A stretch of 64,000 nucleotides of DNA from positions 1 to 64,000 of the forward strand of contig NZ_MKKI01000043.1 of assembly GCF_001942345.1 (NCBI RefSeq), read 5' to 3'. Numbering within the stretch: the stretch's first letter is position 1; the number at the start of each line of letters is the position of its first letter. Position numbers and translations under genes: made by a program. The stretch is from Corynebacterium sp. CNJ-954. GTDB taxonomy: Bacteria > Actinomycetota > Actinomycetes > Mycobacteriales > Mycobacteriaceae. Below, in pieces: positions 1-9,506 of this stretch. The notes under the pieces were generated by a model that saw only the letters and a list, made by a program, of their open reading frames with translations, did no database searches and had not been told where the DNA came from.

Positions 1-252
1 ATGAGCCGGTCAGGGTCTCGCCCTTCTTCGGGCCGTCGGTGTGCTCCCCGCGCCAGCGGGGATGAGCCGTTGCCGACGACGGTGATCGGGGTGGTTCCCT
101 GGTGCTCCCCGCGCCAGCGGGGATGAGCCGTTGCCGACGACGGTGATCGGGGTGGTTCCCTGGTGCTTCCCGCGCCAGCGGGGATGAGCCCACCGTGCTC
201 AACCGGGTCAGGAAGTTCGAGGTGCTGCTCCCCGCGCCAGCGGGGATGAACC
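1..252 (+). CRISPR. Distal end of a type I-E CRISPR array
   Basis: Four 28-base repeats lie at 41-68, 102-129, 163-190 and 225-252. The tail of a fifth is at 1-7, so the array runs off the left edge. The repeat core CCCCGCGCCAGCGGGG is the hairpin typical of type I-E arrays. Spacers are 8-40, 69-101, 130-162 (33 bases each) and 191-224 (34 bases). Spacers 69-101 and 130-162 are identical. The third repeat has a C-to-T change and the last repeat is degenerate at both ends (starts CTG, ends GAACC), which marks this as the leader-distal end. The leader and cas genes would lie to the left, outside the window. Confidence 0.95.
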
Positions 253-479
253 CAAGCACCAACTCAATCATCTAGAACAGCCCCGTACGACGCGCCGCCC
301 CCACCACCAGATGCCGAGGAAGACACGCAGTTTGCACTGGGTCTTGCGCTCAGGACGATGCGCTGAAAACGCTGGAACCCCGTCCGGCTAGGATGACCAA
401 GTTCCGGCCTGCCACCCGTCATTATCAGGGGGCAGGCTTTCTGACGTCGGACGACTAGTCGAACATTCCAGGAGGCCAT

Positions 480-1817
480 GTGGAGTACACCCCGTTCACG
501 CTGCTGACAGATGTCGGTTGGATATCGCTGCTACTGGTCATAGGCAATCTGCTACGCCGCCATGTACCGGTCTTCCGGTCACTTCTGCTGCCCAGTCCCA
601 TCATCGCCGGCCTGCTGGGCCTCCTGTTCGGCCCACAGGTCCTCGGTCTCATCGGACTGTCGGACGCCATGGGCGACTACACCACGTTGCTGATCGCGCT
701 CGTCTTCGCCGCGATGCCCTACTCGATGCGTTTCGACCGGTCGGTACGTCGCGGAGCCAAGACAATGTGGTCGTTCTCGACCGCGATGTTCCTGGGGCAG
801 TGGGGTGTGTTCATCCTCCTGGGAGTCATCCTCTTCCAGCCGGTCTGGGGGACGGAGGACTGGTTCGGCATGATGTTGCCCGTCGGGTTCGTCGGAGGAT
901 TCGGGACCGCGGCGGCGGTAGGCTCGTCGCTGGAAGCCGCCGGCGCGACAGCAGCAAGTTCGCTGGGCTTCACCTCGGCGACAGTGGGGACATTTGCCGC
1001 AATTGTCGGTGGCATCATCATCGCGAACTGGGGTATCCGCAAGGGGAAGACAACCGAACTTCCGGCCGCGCTCCCGTGGGACCTCCGGTCCGGTTTCATC
1101 GACAAGGTCAGTGAGCGCCCCTCCATCGGGAAAGCAACGACGAACCCCTCGTCAATCGAGCCGTTGGCACTGCACCTCGGTGTGCTGGTACTCACCGTGA
1201 TGGCAGCACACTACATCAACCAGGGGATCTCACATCTCTTCCCCGACGTGTCAGTGCCGCTGTTCGCGATGTCATTCGTCGTCGGCATCATCGGCCAACT
1301 GCTGCTCGGTGCCGTCCGCAAGCCCACCTACCTTGACAAAGACACCGTCTCCTCGATCTCCGGTGCATCCACGGACTACCTGATCGCCTTCGGCATCGCC
1401 TCGATCGCGCCGGCGGCGATCGCCGACTACTGGGTCCCGTTGGTCATCCTCTTCGTGCTCGGCACCGCATACTGCGTGTTCTTCTGCTGTGTCATTGCAC
1501 CGCGCTTCTTCGGCGAACACTGGGTGGAACGGGGCCTGTTCGGATGGGGCTGGGCCACCGCTGCGGTGGCCACCGGCATCGCCTTGTTGAAGATCGTGGA
1601 TCCGAAGATGAAATCCGGGACGATGAACGAATACGGCGTCGCCTACATCGGGTTCGCCCCGTTTGAAATCGGTATGACCATCATCGCACCGATGGCGGTC
1701 ATCGCCGGCTGGACGATGGGGTTGGGCGCGGCCACACTGGTGCTCGCTGCGGCGATCTTCGCCGCGCCGTGGATATTCCGCTGGCTACCCCACCACCAGC
1801 ACTCCCCACACGTTTAA
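480..1817 (+). CDS. gltS: Sodium/glutamate symporter-like protein (GltS/ESS family)
   Basis: A 445-residue integral membrane protein with about ten hydrophobic segments in two homologous halves, as expected for sodium:glutamate symporters that import glutamate or a related carboxylate. The first half carries a glycine-rich re-entrant region (GGFGTAAAVGSS, about residues 138-149) matching the GGHGTAAA motif of GltS, but with Phe where GltS has His, so the substrate may differ. The second half has STDYLIAFGIASIA near residue 300. Start chosen at GTG 480 because AGGAGG at 470-475 is well spaced; the ATG at 478 is out of frame. Monocistronic as far as can be seen; the 227 bases between it and the CRISPR array hold no other recognisable gene. 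Confidence 0.8.
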   Translation: MEYTPFTLLTDVGWISLLLVIGNLLRRHVPVFRSLLLPSPIIAGLLGLLFGPQVLGLIGLSDAMGDYTTLLIALVFAAMPYSMRFDRSVRRGAKTMWSFSTAMFLGQWGVFILLGVILFQPVWGTEDWFGMMLPVGFVGGFGTAAAVGSSLEAAGATAASSLGFTSATVGTFAAIVGGIIIANWGIRKGKTTELPAALPWDLRSGFIDKVSERPSIGKATTNPSSIEPLALHLGVLVLTVMAAHYINQGISHLFPDVSVPLFAMSFVVGIIGQLLLGAVRKPTYLDKDTVSSISGASTDYLIAFGIASIAPAAIADYWVPLVILFVLGTAYCVFFCCVIAPRFFGEHWVERGLFGWGWATAAVATGIALLKIVDPKMKSGTMNEYGVAYIGFAPFEIGMTIIAPMAVIAGWTMGLGAATLVLAAAIFAAPWIFRWLPHHQHSPHV

Positions 1818-1903
1818 GACCCCGGACTTCCCGCCGAAGCACCGGGACTCTAGTGTGATTCATCAGGGAAACATTCCACCACACCACCACTAAGGCGGCA
1901 CGA

Positions 1904-3009
1904 ATGAGAATCACCGGAGCAGTACTCGAGGACATCGGACGTCAACGTCCGTACACGGACAGCCGGCCGATCACCATCAGCGAACTCGACCTCGATTCGC
2001 CCGGCCCCACCGAGGTCCTGGTCAGAATCGAAGCTGCCGGACTGTGTCATTCCGACCTCTCCGTCGTTGACGGCAACCGGCCGCGGCCCGTGCCCATGCT
2101 GCTCGGGCACGAGGCCGCGGGAATCGTCGTCGACACCGGTTCTAAGGTCGATGACCTGGAACCGGGCGAACGAGTCACCATGGCCTTCCTCCCCCGGTGC
2201 GGGGAGTGCGACGGCTGCAGGACAGACGGACGTCTGCCCTGTGAACGTGGCTCCGCCTCCAACACCGCAGGCACTCTGCTGCACGGCACACGTCACCTGC
2301 ACCGTGACGGTGAGGTCGTCCAACACCACCTGGGCGTGTCCGGGTTCGCCACCCACGCCGTCGTCGACCGTGCCTCCCTGGTGAAGATCGGCAATGACGT
2401 TCCCCCGGAGATCGCGGCGGTCCTCGGGTGCGCCGTCTTGACAGGTGGAGGTGCACTGCTCAACGCGGTCCAACGCGGGAACAATGAGTCCGTCGTGGTC
2501 GTCGGCCTGGGTGGCGTGGGCATCTCCGCCCTGATCTCCGCCGTCGCTGAGGACAAGGGTGACGTCATCGCCGTCGACGCCCTGCCCGAGAAACTGGAAC
2601 TCGCCAAGGAACTCGGTGCCACATCGGTCTACACCCCGGCCGAGGTCGCGGAGCAGGGCATCAAGGCTGACCATGCGCTGGAATGCGCCGGGCACCCCAA
2701 GGCCTTCGAGACCGCCTTCGCCGCGACGAAGCCGGGCGGACGCACCGTCACCGTCGGCCTCCCCCACCCGAGGCAAAGTCCGGGATCCCGACGGCAGTCG
2801 TCACCGGCGAGGCACGCACCATCATCGGCAGCTACCTCGGCTCGGCGGTGCCCCAGCGCGACATCCCCACCTTCGCGGACTGGTGGCGCTCCGGCAAACT
2901 TCCGGTGGAGAAGCTGATCTCCCGGACCATCCGTCTCGACCAGATCAATGAAGCGATGGATGAACTCGCCGACGGGCGGGCTGTCCGCCAGGTCATCCTC
3001 TTCGACTGA
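1904..3009 (+). pseudogene. Zinc-dependent alcohol dehydrogenase (MDR family), frameshifted
   Basis: Medium-chain zinc alcohol dehydrogenase, oxidising an alcohol to an aldehyde with NAD(P). Visible features: catalytic zinc region GLCHSD (Cys48), GHE at 68-70, four structural-zinc cysteines at 99, 102, 105 and 113, and a GLGGVG Rossmann motif near residue 200. The reading frame breaks at the ACCC run at 2766-2769. Before it the protein reads ...TVTVGLPHP; after it the homologous C-terminus (EAKSGIPTAVVTGEARTIIG..., ending in VILFD) continues in the -1 frame to a stop at 3009. One missing C restores a single protein of about 368 residues. Unrepaired, the protein ends at 2917 with an unrelated arginine/serine-rich tail. 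The 3' end overlaps the convergent FAD oxidase by 17 bases. Confidence 0.85.
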
Positions 3010-4618
3010 GCGGATCAACCAGCACACAGGGATTCAACACACCGGACGGGTCGAGCGTCGACTTGGTCGCCTGCAGCGCTTTCCCGAACGGTTCGGAACG
3101 TTGCCGGTCGTACCACGGACGGTGGTCGCGTCCGACCGAATGGTGGTGCGTGATGGTCGCCCGGTGCTCGAGCAGAACCTGCGAGACCGCGGCCTTGACC
3201 TGGTCCCACTGCTCCACGGTCCGCCCCCACGTCCCACCGGCGTAGATCCCGAAGTACGGAGCAGGCCCGTCCGGGTAGACGTGGGTGAAACGGCAGCTCA
3301 CCACCCCGGTGATGCCGAGATCCCCGAAGGCGGCCATCGCGGCGGCGGTCACGGCATCCCTCAGTTCCTCCACCTTGTCCCAGGTGCAGGACGTCTCGAA
3401 GGTCTCGACGATCATCGAGGACCGCGCGAGAGCGTCGCGCTGGTAGGGCATGCGGATGAACGACGACCGCCACGTCCCCGCCGCGCCCGCCCGGTCTGTC
3501 TGCTGTGTCGCGTCGGTGCTGCGTACGCCGTCCGGCACGGTGCCACCGTGGTCACGGCAGATCTCCAGGGCCACAGCCATAGCCTCGTCCATCGGGCGCG
3601 CGGCGGACTCGAAACCGAGGACGAGCACGCCGCCGGACGTCGGCGTCCCGGCATTGAGGAGAGCCTCGACGGGGTCGAGCAGACGGCAGTTCGCCGGGTA
3701 GAGACCCGCCTGTGCGATCCGGCGGGTGGCGTTCACGGCGGCAGAATAGTCGTCGAAATGGACGGATGCCCCGGTGCGCCACCGTGGACGGTCCTGCAAC
3801 CGCACCCAGGCCTCCGTGATCACCCCGAACGCCCCTTCCGAACCGAGGAACATCCTGTCCTGCGACGGACCTGCACCTGATCCCGGCAAACGCCAGGACT
3901 CCGCGGCGCCGACAGGCGTGATCACCCGCATGGACTCGACGAGATCGTCGATGTGGGTGTAAACCGTGGCGAAGTGTCCCCCGGCGCGTGTGGCGAGCCA
4001 CCCACCGAGAGTGGAGAACTCGAACGACTGCGGGAAATGGCGCAGGGTCAGGCCATGAGGCCGCAAACCGTCCTCGATCGCAGGACCGAAGGCACCCGCC
4101 TGGATGCGCGCGGCCCTGCTGACGGGATCCACCTCCAGGATCCGGTTCATGGACGTCATGTCGAGGGAGACGATGGCACGGTACGCCTCCCGCAGACCCC
4201 GTGGCTCCACTCCTCCGGTGACCGAGCTACCGCCTCCGAAAGGGATCAGTGCGATGTCGTTTCCGGCGCACCAGTGAAGGACGTCGACCACGTCCTGCTC
4301 CGTTCGAGGTCGGACGACCAGGTCGGGGACGTCCTCCACCGCGCCGTGCAACATACGCACGACATCCCGGAAGGCCTGGCCGTGGGAATGCGCCACCCTG
4401 TCCACGACATCGTCCGACACAAGGTGACGCAGCGGCGTCGGAGCGTCGAGGCGTGGTGCGGGGACGCCGAGTTCCGTAGGTGACGGAGGGTGGTGTTCGG
4501 TCAGGTCAGCGTCCGGCAACAGGAGACTGACGCGTTGCAGAAGCTCGTCACGTTCGTTGCCGGAGACGGCGTCCGCGACGTTTCCCCATCCCCACCACGA
4601 TCTCTCGTTCGCCACCAT
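2993..4618 (-). CDS. FAD-binding oxidase, alkylglycerone-phosphate-synthase-like
   Basis: A 541-residue flavoprotein of the vanillyl-alcohol-oxidase/AGPS superfamily. The FAD-binding (PCMH) domain spans about residues 95-280 with PFGGGSSVTGG at 126-136, the AGPS-type signature PQSFEFSTLGGWLATRAGGH at 196-215, and FLGSEGAFGVIT near 260. The C-terminal substrate domain ends with a triple histidine and DPSGVLNPC. Eukaryotic AGPS makes ether lipids, but bacterial relatives are usually uncharacterised oxidases, and no lipid partner genes are adjacent, so a catabolic flavin oxidase or dehydrogenase is preferred. It is divergent from the acyl-CoA ligase operon across about 120 bases that contain a GlxR/Crp-type palindrome, so both directions may share control. 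Confidence 0.75.
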   Translation of the reverse strand: MVANERSWWGWGNVADAVSGNERDELLQRVSLLLPDADLTEHHPPSPTELGVPAPRLDAPTPLRHLVSDDVVDRVAHSHGQAFRDVVRMLHGAVEDVPDLVVRPRTEQDVVDVLHWCAGNDIALIPFGGGSSVTGGVEPRGLREAYRAIVSLDMTSMNRILEVDPVSRAARIQAGAFGPAIEDGLRPHGLTLRHFPQSFEFSTLGGWLATRAGGHFATVYTHIDDLVESMRVITPVGAAESWRLPGSGAGPSQDRMFLGSEGAFGVITEAWVRLQDRPRWRTGASVHFDDYSAAVNATRRIAQAGLYPANCRLLDPVEALLNAGTPTSGGVLVLGFESAARPMDEAMAVALEICRDHGGTVPDGVRSTDATQQTDRAGAAGTWRSSFIRMPYQRDALARSSMIVETFETSCTWDKVEELRDAVTAAAMAAFGDLGITGVVSCRFTHVYPDGPAPYFGIYAGGTWGRTVEQWDQVKAAVSQVLLEHRATITHHHSVGRDHRPWYDRQRSEPFGKALQATKSTLDPSGVLNPCVLVDPLSRRG

Positions 4619-4683
4619 TCGGGTTCCTTCCTTGGTTGTTCACGGTGCACAACTTCTCCGCAGAACTTCGTCCCGAGGAGACA

Positions 4684-4699
4684 TGTGACTGCAGTCACA
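4684..4699. promoter_or_regulatory. GlxR/Crp-type operator (perfect palindrome)
   Basis: TGTGACTGCAGTCACA is a perfect 16-base palindrome that fits the cAMP-receptor consensus TGTGA-N6-TCACA used by Corynebacterium GlxR and mycobacterial Crp. It sits between the divergent AGPS-like oxidase and the acyl-CoA ligase, 44 bases before the ligase start. Binding is inferred from sequence only. Confidence 0.75.
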
Positions 4700-4742
4700 G
4701 CCACCCTACTGTGATTAGCACATGAAAACGAAGGAGGAACCA

Positions 4743-6214
4743 GTGTTCACGTATCTACCCTGGGCCAGCGGAGATGACGCACGGCTCCGGCCCGCTGTCG
4801 CCGACGAACGTCTCTCACTCACGGTCGGGGACCTGGCGGATCATGCGCGCACCTTCGCCGCACGGCTGACTGCCCGCGGCATCGGACGATCTGACGTCGT
4901 CGCCGTCATGCTCCCCAACCGTGTGGAGCTGATCGTCGCCATGACGGGCGCCTGGTACGTCGGCGCAGCAATGACGCCGGTCAACCCCGCCTTCACCGAT
5001 TCCGAGGCCCGTCACCAGCTGGAGGATTCGGGGGCATCACTCCTCGTCTGCGCCGAGCCGGAACGTTTCGCCGACACCGTCACCACAGTCGGGGTCGACG
5101 AGGTGATGGAGCCCGCTCCGGACACTGACCCCGGCGCACCGGTGGGCCTCGCCGGCGACGATCTCGCACTGCTCGTCTACACCAGCGGCTCCACGGGGCG
5201 GCCGAAGGGAGTCATGCTGGGGCACGCGCAACTGGACGCCATGTCCGCGCAGATGGTGGACCGGGCCTCCCTGCGCCCCGACGACCACTGCCTCCTGGTC
5301 CTGCCGTTGTTCCACGTGAACGCCATCCTGCTCAGTGTCCTCGCCCCGTTGCGGGTGGGCGCCCGTGTCACCGTGGTCGGACGGTTCGTCCCGCAGGCCT
5401 TCCTCGACAGAGTCGCCGAGGTCGGCGCGACGTTCTTCTCGAGTGTGCCCACGATCCTCGCTCACCTCACCGAGGTACCGCCGGACGACCGTCCGGCGAC
5501 TGACTCCCTACAGTTCGCCGTGTGCGGTGCCGCCCCGGCGTCCGTCGATCTGCTGCACCGGTTCGAGAGCCAGTTCGGCACCCCGTCGTCGAGGGCTACG
5601 GATTGACGGAGGGCACCTGTGCCTCCTCCTGCAACCCGGTGGAAGGGCGCCGCAAGCTCGGGATGGTCGGGCCGGCGATGCCGGGCCAGCACCTCAGGAT
5701 CGTCGACGGAGGGGGCGACGATCTGCCCCCCGGGTCGCCCGGGGAAATCCTGGTCAGCGGTCCTACGGTGATGCAGGGATACCTCAACCGTCCGGACGCC
5801 ACCGCTGAGACTGTCGTGGACGGCTGGTTGCACACCGGCGACGTCGGAATCCTCGACGACGACGGCTACCTCACCGTGGTTGACCGCATCAAGGACATGA
5901 TCATCCGCGCGGGCGAGAACATCTACCCCAAGGAGATCGAGGACACTCTCCTGAGTCTCGACGGCGTCCTCGAAGCGGCGGTCGTCGCCCGGGAACACCC
6001 GGTCTACGGGGAAGTCCCGGTCGCTCTGGTCTCACTCTCCACCGGAAGCACACTCTCCGCCGAGGGCCTCCTCGAGCACTGCCGCCGTCATCTCACCAGG
6101 TTCAAGGTCCCCGTCGACCTGCAGATCATCGACGAACTACCCAAGAACCCGGTGGGGAAGATCGACAAACCCACGCTGCGTGCACGGTTCAGCGCAACAC
6201 CGGCACCCCAGTAA
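4743..6214 (+). pseudogene. AMP-forming acyl-CoA ligase, frameshifted
   Basis: Member of the ANL superfamily that activates a carboxylic acid with ATP to an acyl-AMP and then a CoA thioester. Motifs in order: P-loop-like YTSGSTGRPKG about residues 145-155, GYGLTEGT, WLHTGDVG, DRIKDMIIRAGENIYPKEIE and the catalytic-lysine end NPVGKIDKPTLR. GTG 4743 is preferred over ATG 4722 because AAGGAGG at 4731-4737 lies five bases before it. The frame is lost at the CCCC run 5581-5584: the first part ends ...FGTPSSRATD while the true continuation HPVVEGYGLTEG is in the -1 frame. One missing C restores about 490 residues, normal for the family. First gene of an operon with DUF3556, an FAD oxidoreductase and PucR. 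Confidence 0.85.
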
Positions 6215-6238
6215 CCCCACCGAACAAGGAGAAGCATC

Positions 6239-8089
6239 ATGGGACTACTCACACCGGACCTCCCTCCCGGAGACCCAGCAGCCGTCGGCACCATGCCGTT
6301 CCGCGACCGGATGAAGGTGATGTGCCACCACTGGGGCGAATACGGCTTCGGTGTCCCGAAAGTCATCCTGATGTTCTACATCGTCAAGATGGCCGCTTAT
6401 GTGGGACTCGGCATCCTGATCGTCGGGCTGACCACACCCGATCTCGGCGGATTCAGCAATTTCGCCGCCTGGTGGAACGAGCCCGTCGTCTACCTCAAAC
6501 TGATGGTCTGGACGATCCTCTTCGAGATCGTCGGGTTGTCCGCGTCATCCGGCCCGATGTCGTTCAACATCAATCCCCCCTTCGGTGGGTGCCTGTACTG
6601 GGCCCGGCCGAAAACGCTCCGGCTGCCGCCGTGGCCGGGGAAGGTCCCGTTCACCTCGGGTGACTCGCGTTCCTGGTTCGACGTCGCCCTCTACCTGCTG
6701 ATCATCGCCAACCTGGTGTTCCTGCTCGTCCACCCCGGCGAGCGCCACGACCTGGTCCCGAATGCCGAGGCGGGCCTCCTGCCCTCCTGGGCCCTGCTGA
6801 CCTACCTGGTGATGATCTGCGTCCTGGGGCTCCGCGACAAGATCGTCTTCCTCGCCGCCCGGTGCGACCAGTACCCGCTGATCCTGCTCGCTTTCGCGGT
6901 ACTGACGTCCTTCACCGACATGATTCTCGCCGCGAAGATCGTCATTGTCGTCGTCTGGGTCGGTGCCGGGTTCTCCAAACTGGGCCACCACTTCTCCCCC
7001 ACCGTCTCCGCCATGACAGCCAACACACCCTGGATCCCCAGTAAGGCGCTCAAGCGTGCTATGTACCGGAAGTACCCGGACGACATGCGTCCGTCCACAC
7101 TCACCCACCTGATCGCCCACGTCCCCGGCACCGTCCTGGAGATCGGCGCTCCCCTGGTCCTCCTGTTCTCCACCAACCGGACGGTAACCCTGATCGCACT
7201 GATCGGCATCCTGGCTTTCCACGCCTACATCATCTCCACCATCCCCCTTGCCGTCCCGCTGGAATGGAACATCTTCTTCATGTTCGCCGCGGTGTTCCTG
7301 TTCTGGGGTTATGACGCCGGTGCCGGCTACGGGGTCACCGACTTCAGCTCCCCGTGGGTCGGCATTGTCGTCGCGGCGTGCGTGCTGATCTGGCCCGTCC
7401 TTGGAAATCTCCGCCCGGACTGGATCTCGTTCCTGGTCTCCTACCGCCAGTACTCCGGTAACTGGGCGACGTCCACCTGGGCCTGGAAGGACAAGGCCGC
7501 CGAGGACAAGCTCGAGGAGGATATCGTGAAGTCCGGCGAACAGCATTCGCGCCAGATCAACGACTACTTCGGCGAGGACATCGGGGAGGTCTTCACCCAG
7601 AAGGCCGTCGCCTTCCGTGCGATGCACAGCTCAGGCCGGGCGATCTACTCAATCCTCGACAACTACGTGGACATGGACACCTACCGCATCCGCGAAGGTG
7701 AAACCGTGGTCTCCGGTCTGATCGGGTGGAACTTCGGGGACGGACACCTTCACGATGACCAGCTGGTCGACGCAGTCCAGAAGCGGTGCAACTACGCTCC
7801 CGGCGAGATGGTCGTCGTCTACACTGAGTCACAACCCGTCAACCGCAACTACATCGAATACCGGGTCATGGACGCTGCCTTCGGCATCGTGGAACGGGGT
7901 ACCTACAAGGTCGTCGACTCCACCTCCGAGCAACCGTGGCTACCCAACGGACAGATTCCGCACACGGTGACCTGGCGGATGCCCGGCTACGACTTCCCCG
8001 GTGTCAGGCCTGCTGCCGACGTGCCCGCTGCAGAACAGGAGACGGAAACAGCCCGTACCCGGTCAGGAAATGAGACGCTGCAACCATGA
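6239..8089 (+). CDS. DUF3556 multi-pass membrane protein
   Basis: A 616-residue membrane protein recognisable as the actinobacterial DUF3556 family, whose biochemical function is not known. The N-terminal part, about residues 35-430, has roughly ten hydrophobic segments, including regions near 45-65, 85-105, 160-180 and 215-250. The last 190 residues are soluble and include charged stretches and a WNFGDGHLHDDQ motif, so they may form a cytosolic domain. It starts 24 bases after the ligase with AAGGAGAAG upstream, and its stop overlaps the next start as ATGA. Position between an acyl-CoA ligase and a flavin oxidoreductase suggests a role in handling a lipophilic substrate; that is inference from context only. 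Confidence 0.8.
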   Translation: MGLLTPDLPPGDPAAVGTMPFRDRMKVMCHHWGEYGFGVPKVILMFYIVKMAAYVGLGILIVGLTTPDLGGFSNFAAWWNEPVVYLKLMVWTILFEIVGLSASSGPMSFNINPPFGGCLYWARPKTLRLPPWPGKVPFTSGDSRSWFDVALYLLIIANLVFLLVHPGERHDLVPNAEAGLLPSWALLTYLVMICVLGLRDKIVFLAARCDQYPLILLAFAVLTSFTDMILAAKIVIVVVWVGAGFSKLGHHFSPTVSAMTANTPWIPSKALKRAMYRKYPDDMRPSTLTHLIAHVPGTVLEIGAPLVLLFSTNRTVTLIALIGILAFHAYIISTIPLAVPLEWNIFFMFAAVFLFWGYDAGAGYGVTDFSSPWVGIVVAACVLIWPVLGNLRPDWISFLVSYRQYSGNWATSTWAWKDKAAEDKLEEDIVKSGEQHSRQINDYFGEDIGEVFTQKAVAFRAMHSSGRAIYSILDNYVDMDTYRIREGETVVSGLIGWNFGDGHLHDDQLVDAVQKRCNYAPGEMVVVYTESQPVNRNYIEYRVMDAAFGIVERGTYKVVDSTSEQPWLPNGQIPHTVTWRMPGYDFPGVRPAADVPAAEQETETARTRSGNETLQP

Positions 8090-9506
8090 CCAAGGCAACT
8101 GTCGTCGGAAGCGGCCCCAACGGACTCGCCGCCGCAGTCACCCTCGCACGCGCCGGCGTCGACGTCACCGTCCTCGAAGCCGCCGACCACCCTGGCGGCG
8201 GCACCCGCTCAGGCGAACTCACCGTCCCTGGACTGATCCACGACCACTGCTCAGGGATCCACCCCCTCGCCGTGGACACCGCATTCTCACGGTCGGTTGA
8301 CCTGGCCGCCCACGGCCTGCGGTGGACATGGCCGAACGTGCAATACTCCCACCCGCTCGACGACGGTCGCGGGGCCGCCGTCCGGCAGGACGTCGACACC
8401 ACCGCCGGTGAACTCGGAGCCGACGCCGCCACCTGGCGTGCGGTCTTCGGTCCGCTGTCCCGGAACTTCCCGGAAGTCACCGACGATTTCCTCCGCCCGA
8501 TGCTGCACCTTCCGGTCCACCCGCTGAAACTGGCGCATTTCGGGGCCTTCGCCGGACTGCCCGCCAGCGTCCTCGGGCGCCTGTGGCGCACACCCGAAGC
8601 CCGCGCACTGTTCTCCGGCATAGCCGCCCACGCCTTCCGACCGTTCCACACCCTCGCGTCCTCTGCGGTGGGGGTGGCACTGGGGACTGCCGCGCACACC
8701 TTCGGTTGGCCAGCCGCCGTCGGCGGGTCCGCGGCGATCTCCAGTGCCATGGTCAGCGTGCTCGAATCACTCGGAGGACGGGTCGAGACCGGTGTGCAGG
8801 TGCGGTCGTTGGCTGAGCTCTCCGATTCAGAGGTGGTCATGCTCGACACATCGCCCCGTGCCGCGGCCCAGATCGCCGGGGAGGCGCTGCACCCGTCAGT
8901 CGCCCGGGCACTGACCCGCTACCGGCACGGCCCCGGCGCCTTCGTCACCCACTTCGCCGTCGACGGCGGCGTGCCGTGGCAGCACACGGACTCCCGGCAC
9001 GCCGGCACCGTCCACGTCGGGGGACCTTCGGGGAGATCGCCACCGCGGAGGCACAGGTCCACCGCGGGGTCATGCCGCACCGGCCATTCATCCTGGTGGC
9101 ACAGCAGTCGGTGGCGGACACCGTCAGAACCCGTGACGGCATTCAGCCCGTCGACGCCTACGCCCACGTCCCCGCCGGGTACACCGGTGACGCCACCGAG
9201 GCGATCATCGCACAGATCGAACGGTTCGCCCCCGGGTTCCGTGACCGGATCGTCGGGCAGTCCGTGCACAGCGTCCGCGACGTCGAAGAGCACAACGCCA
9301 ACTACATCGACGGTGACATCATCACCGGGGCCAATTCACTGCGGCAACTGCTGTTCCGACCCAGGATCGCCCTCGACCCCTACCGCACGGGCACAGCCGG
9401 AATCTACCTGTGTTCGGCCGCCACTCCCCCGGGTGCCGGAGCCCACGGCATGTGCGGCTACAACGCCGCCCGTTCCGCACTCGCAGAACTCGGGGTAACC
9501 GAATGA
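8086..9506 (+). pseudogene. Phytoene-desaturase-like NAD(P)/FAD oxidoreductase, frameshifted
   Basis: Flavoprotein of the phytoene dehydrogenase/FAD-amine-oxidase class. The N-terminus has the dinucleotide-binding fingerprint VVGSGPNGLAAAVTLARAG ending in VLEA, residues 5-31. The C-terminus has GIYLCSAATPPGAGAHGMCG, the second FAD contact. The frame breaks in the G5 run at 9019-9023: the protein reads ...HAGTVHVGG and then scrambles, while the homologous sequence TFGEIATAEAQVHRGVMPHRP continues in the -1 frame to 9506. One missing G gives a normal protein of about 473 residues. It overlaps the preceding DUF3556 stop (ATGA at 8086) and the following PucR start (ATGA at 9503), so translation of four genes appears coupled. 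Substrate not identifiable. Confidence 0.82.

Noticed and set aside
1820..1848. Terminator hairpin after gltS
   Set aside because: Only about five base pairs (CCCGG/CCGGG) with no T run; too weak to call.
2948..3880. Long plus-strand reading frame of 310 codons opposite the AGPS-like oxidase
   Set aside because: Arginine- and glycine-rich translation with no family motif, antisense to a well-recognised gene; typical shadow of high-GC coding DNA.
2993..4618. Ether-lipid synthesis by the AGPS-like protein
   Set aside because: No acyltransferase or lipid gene partners; bacterial AGPS-like oxidases are common without ether lipids.
6545..7627. Minus-strand frame of 360 codons opposite DUF3556
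   Set aside because: Low-complexity Asp/Gly/Gln translation, no ribosome binding site, antisense to a clear membrane protein gene.
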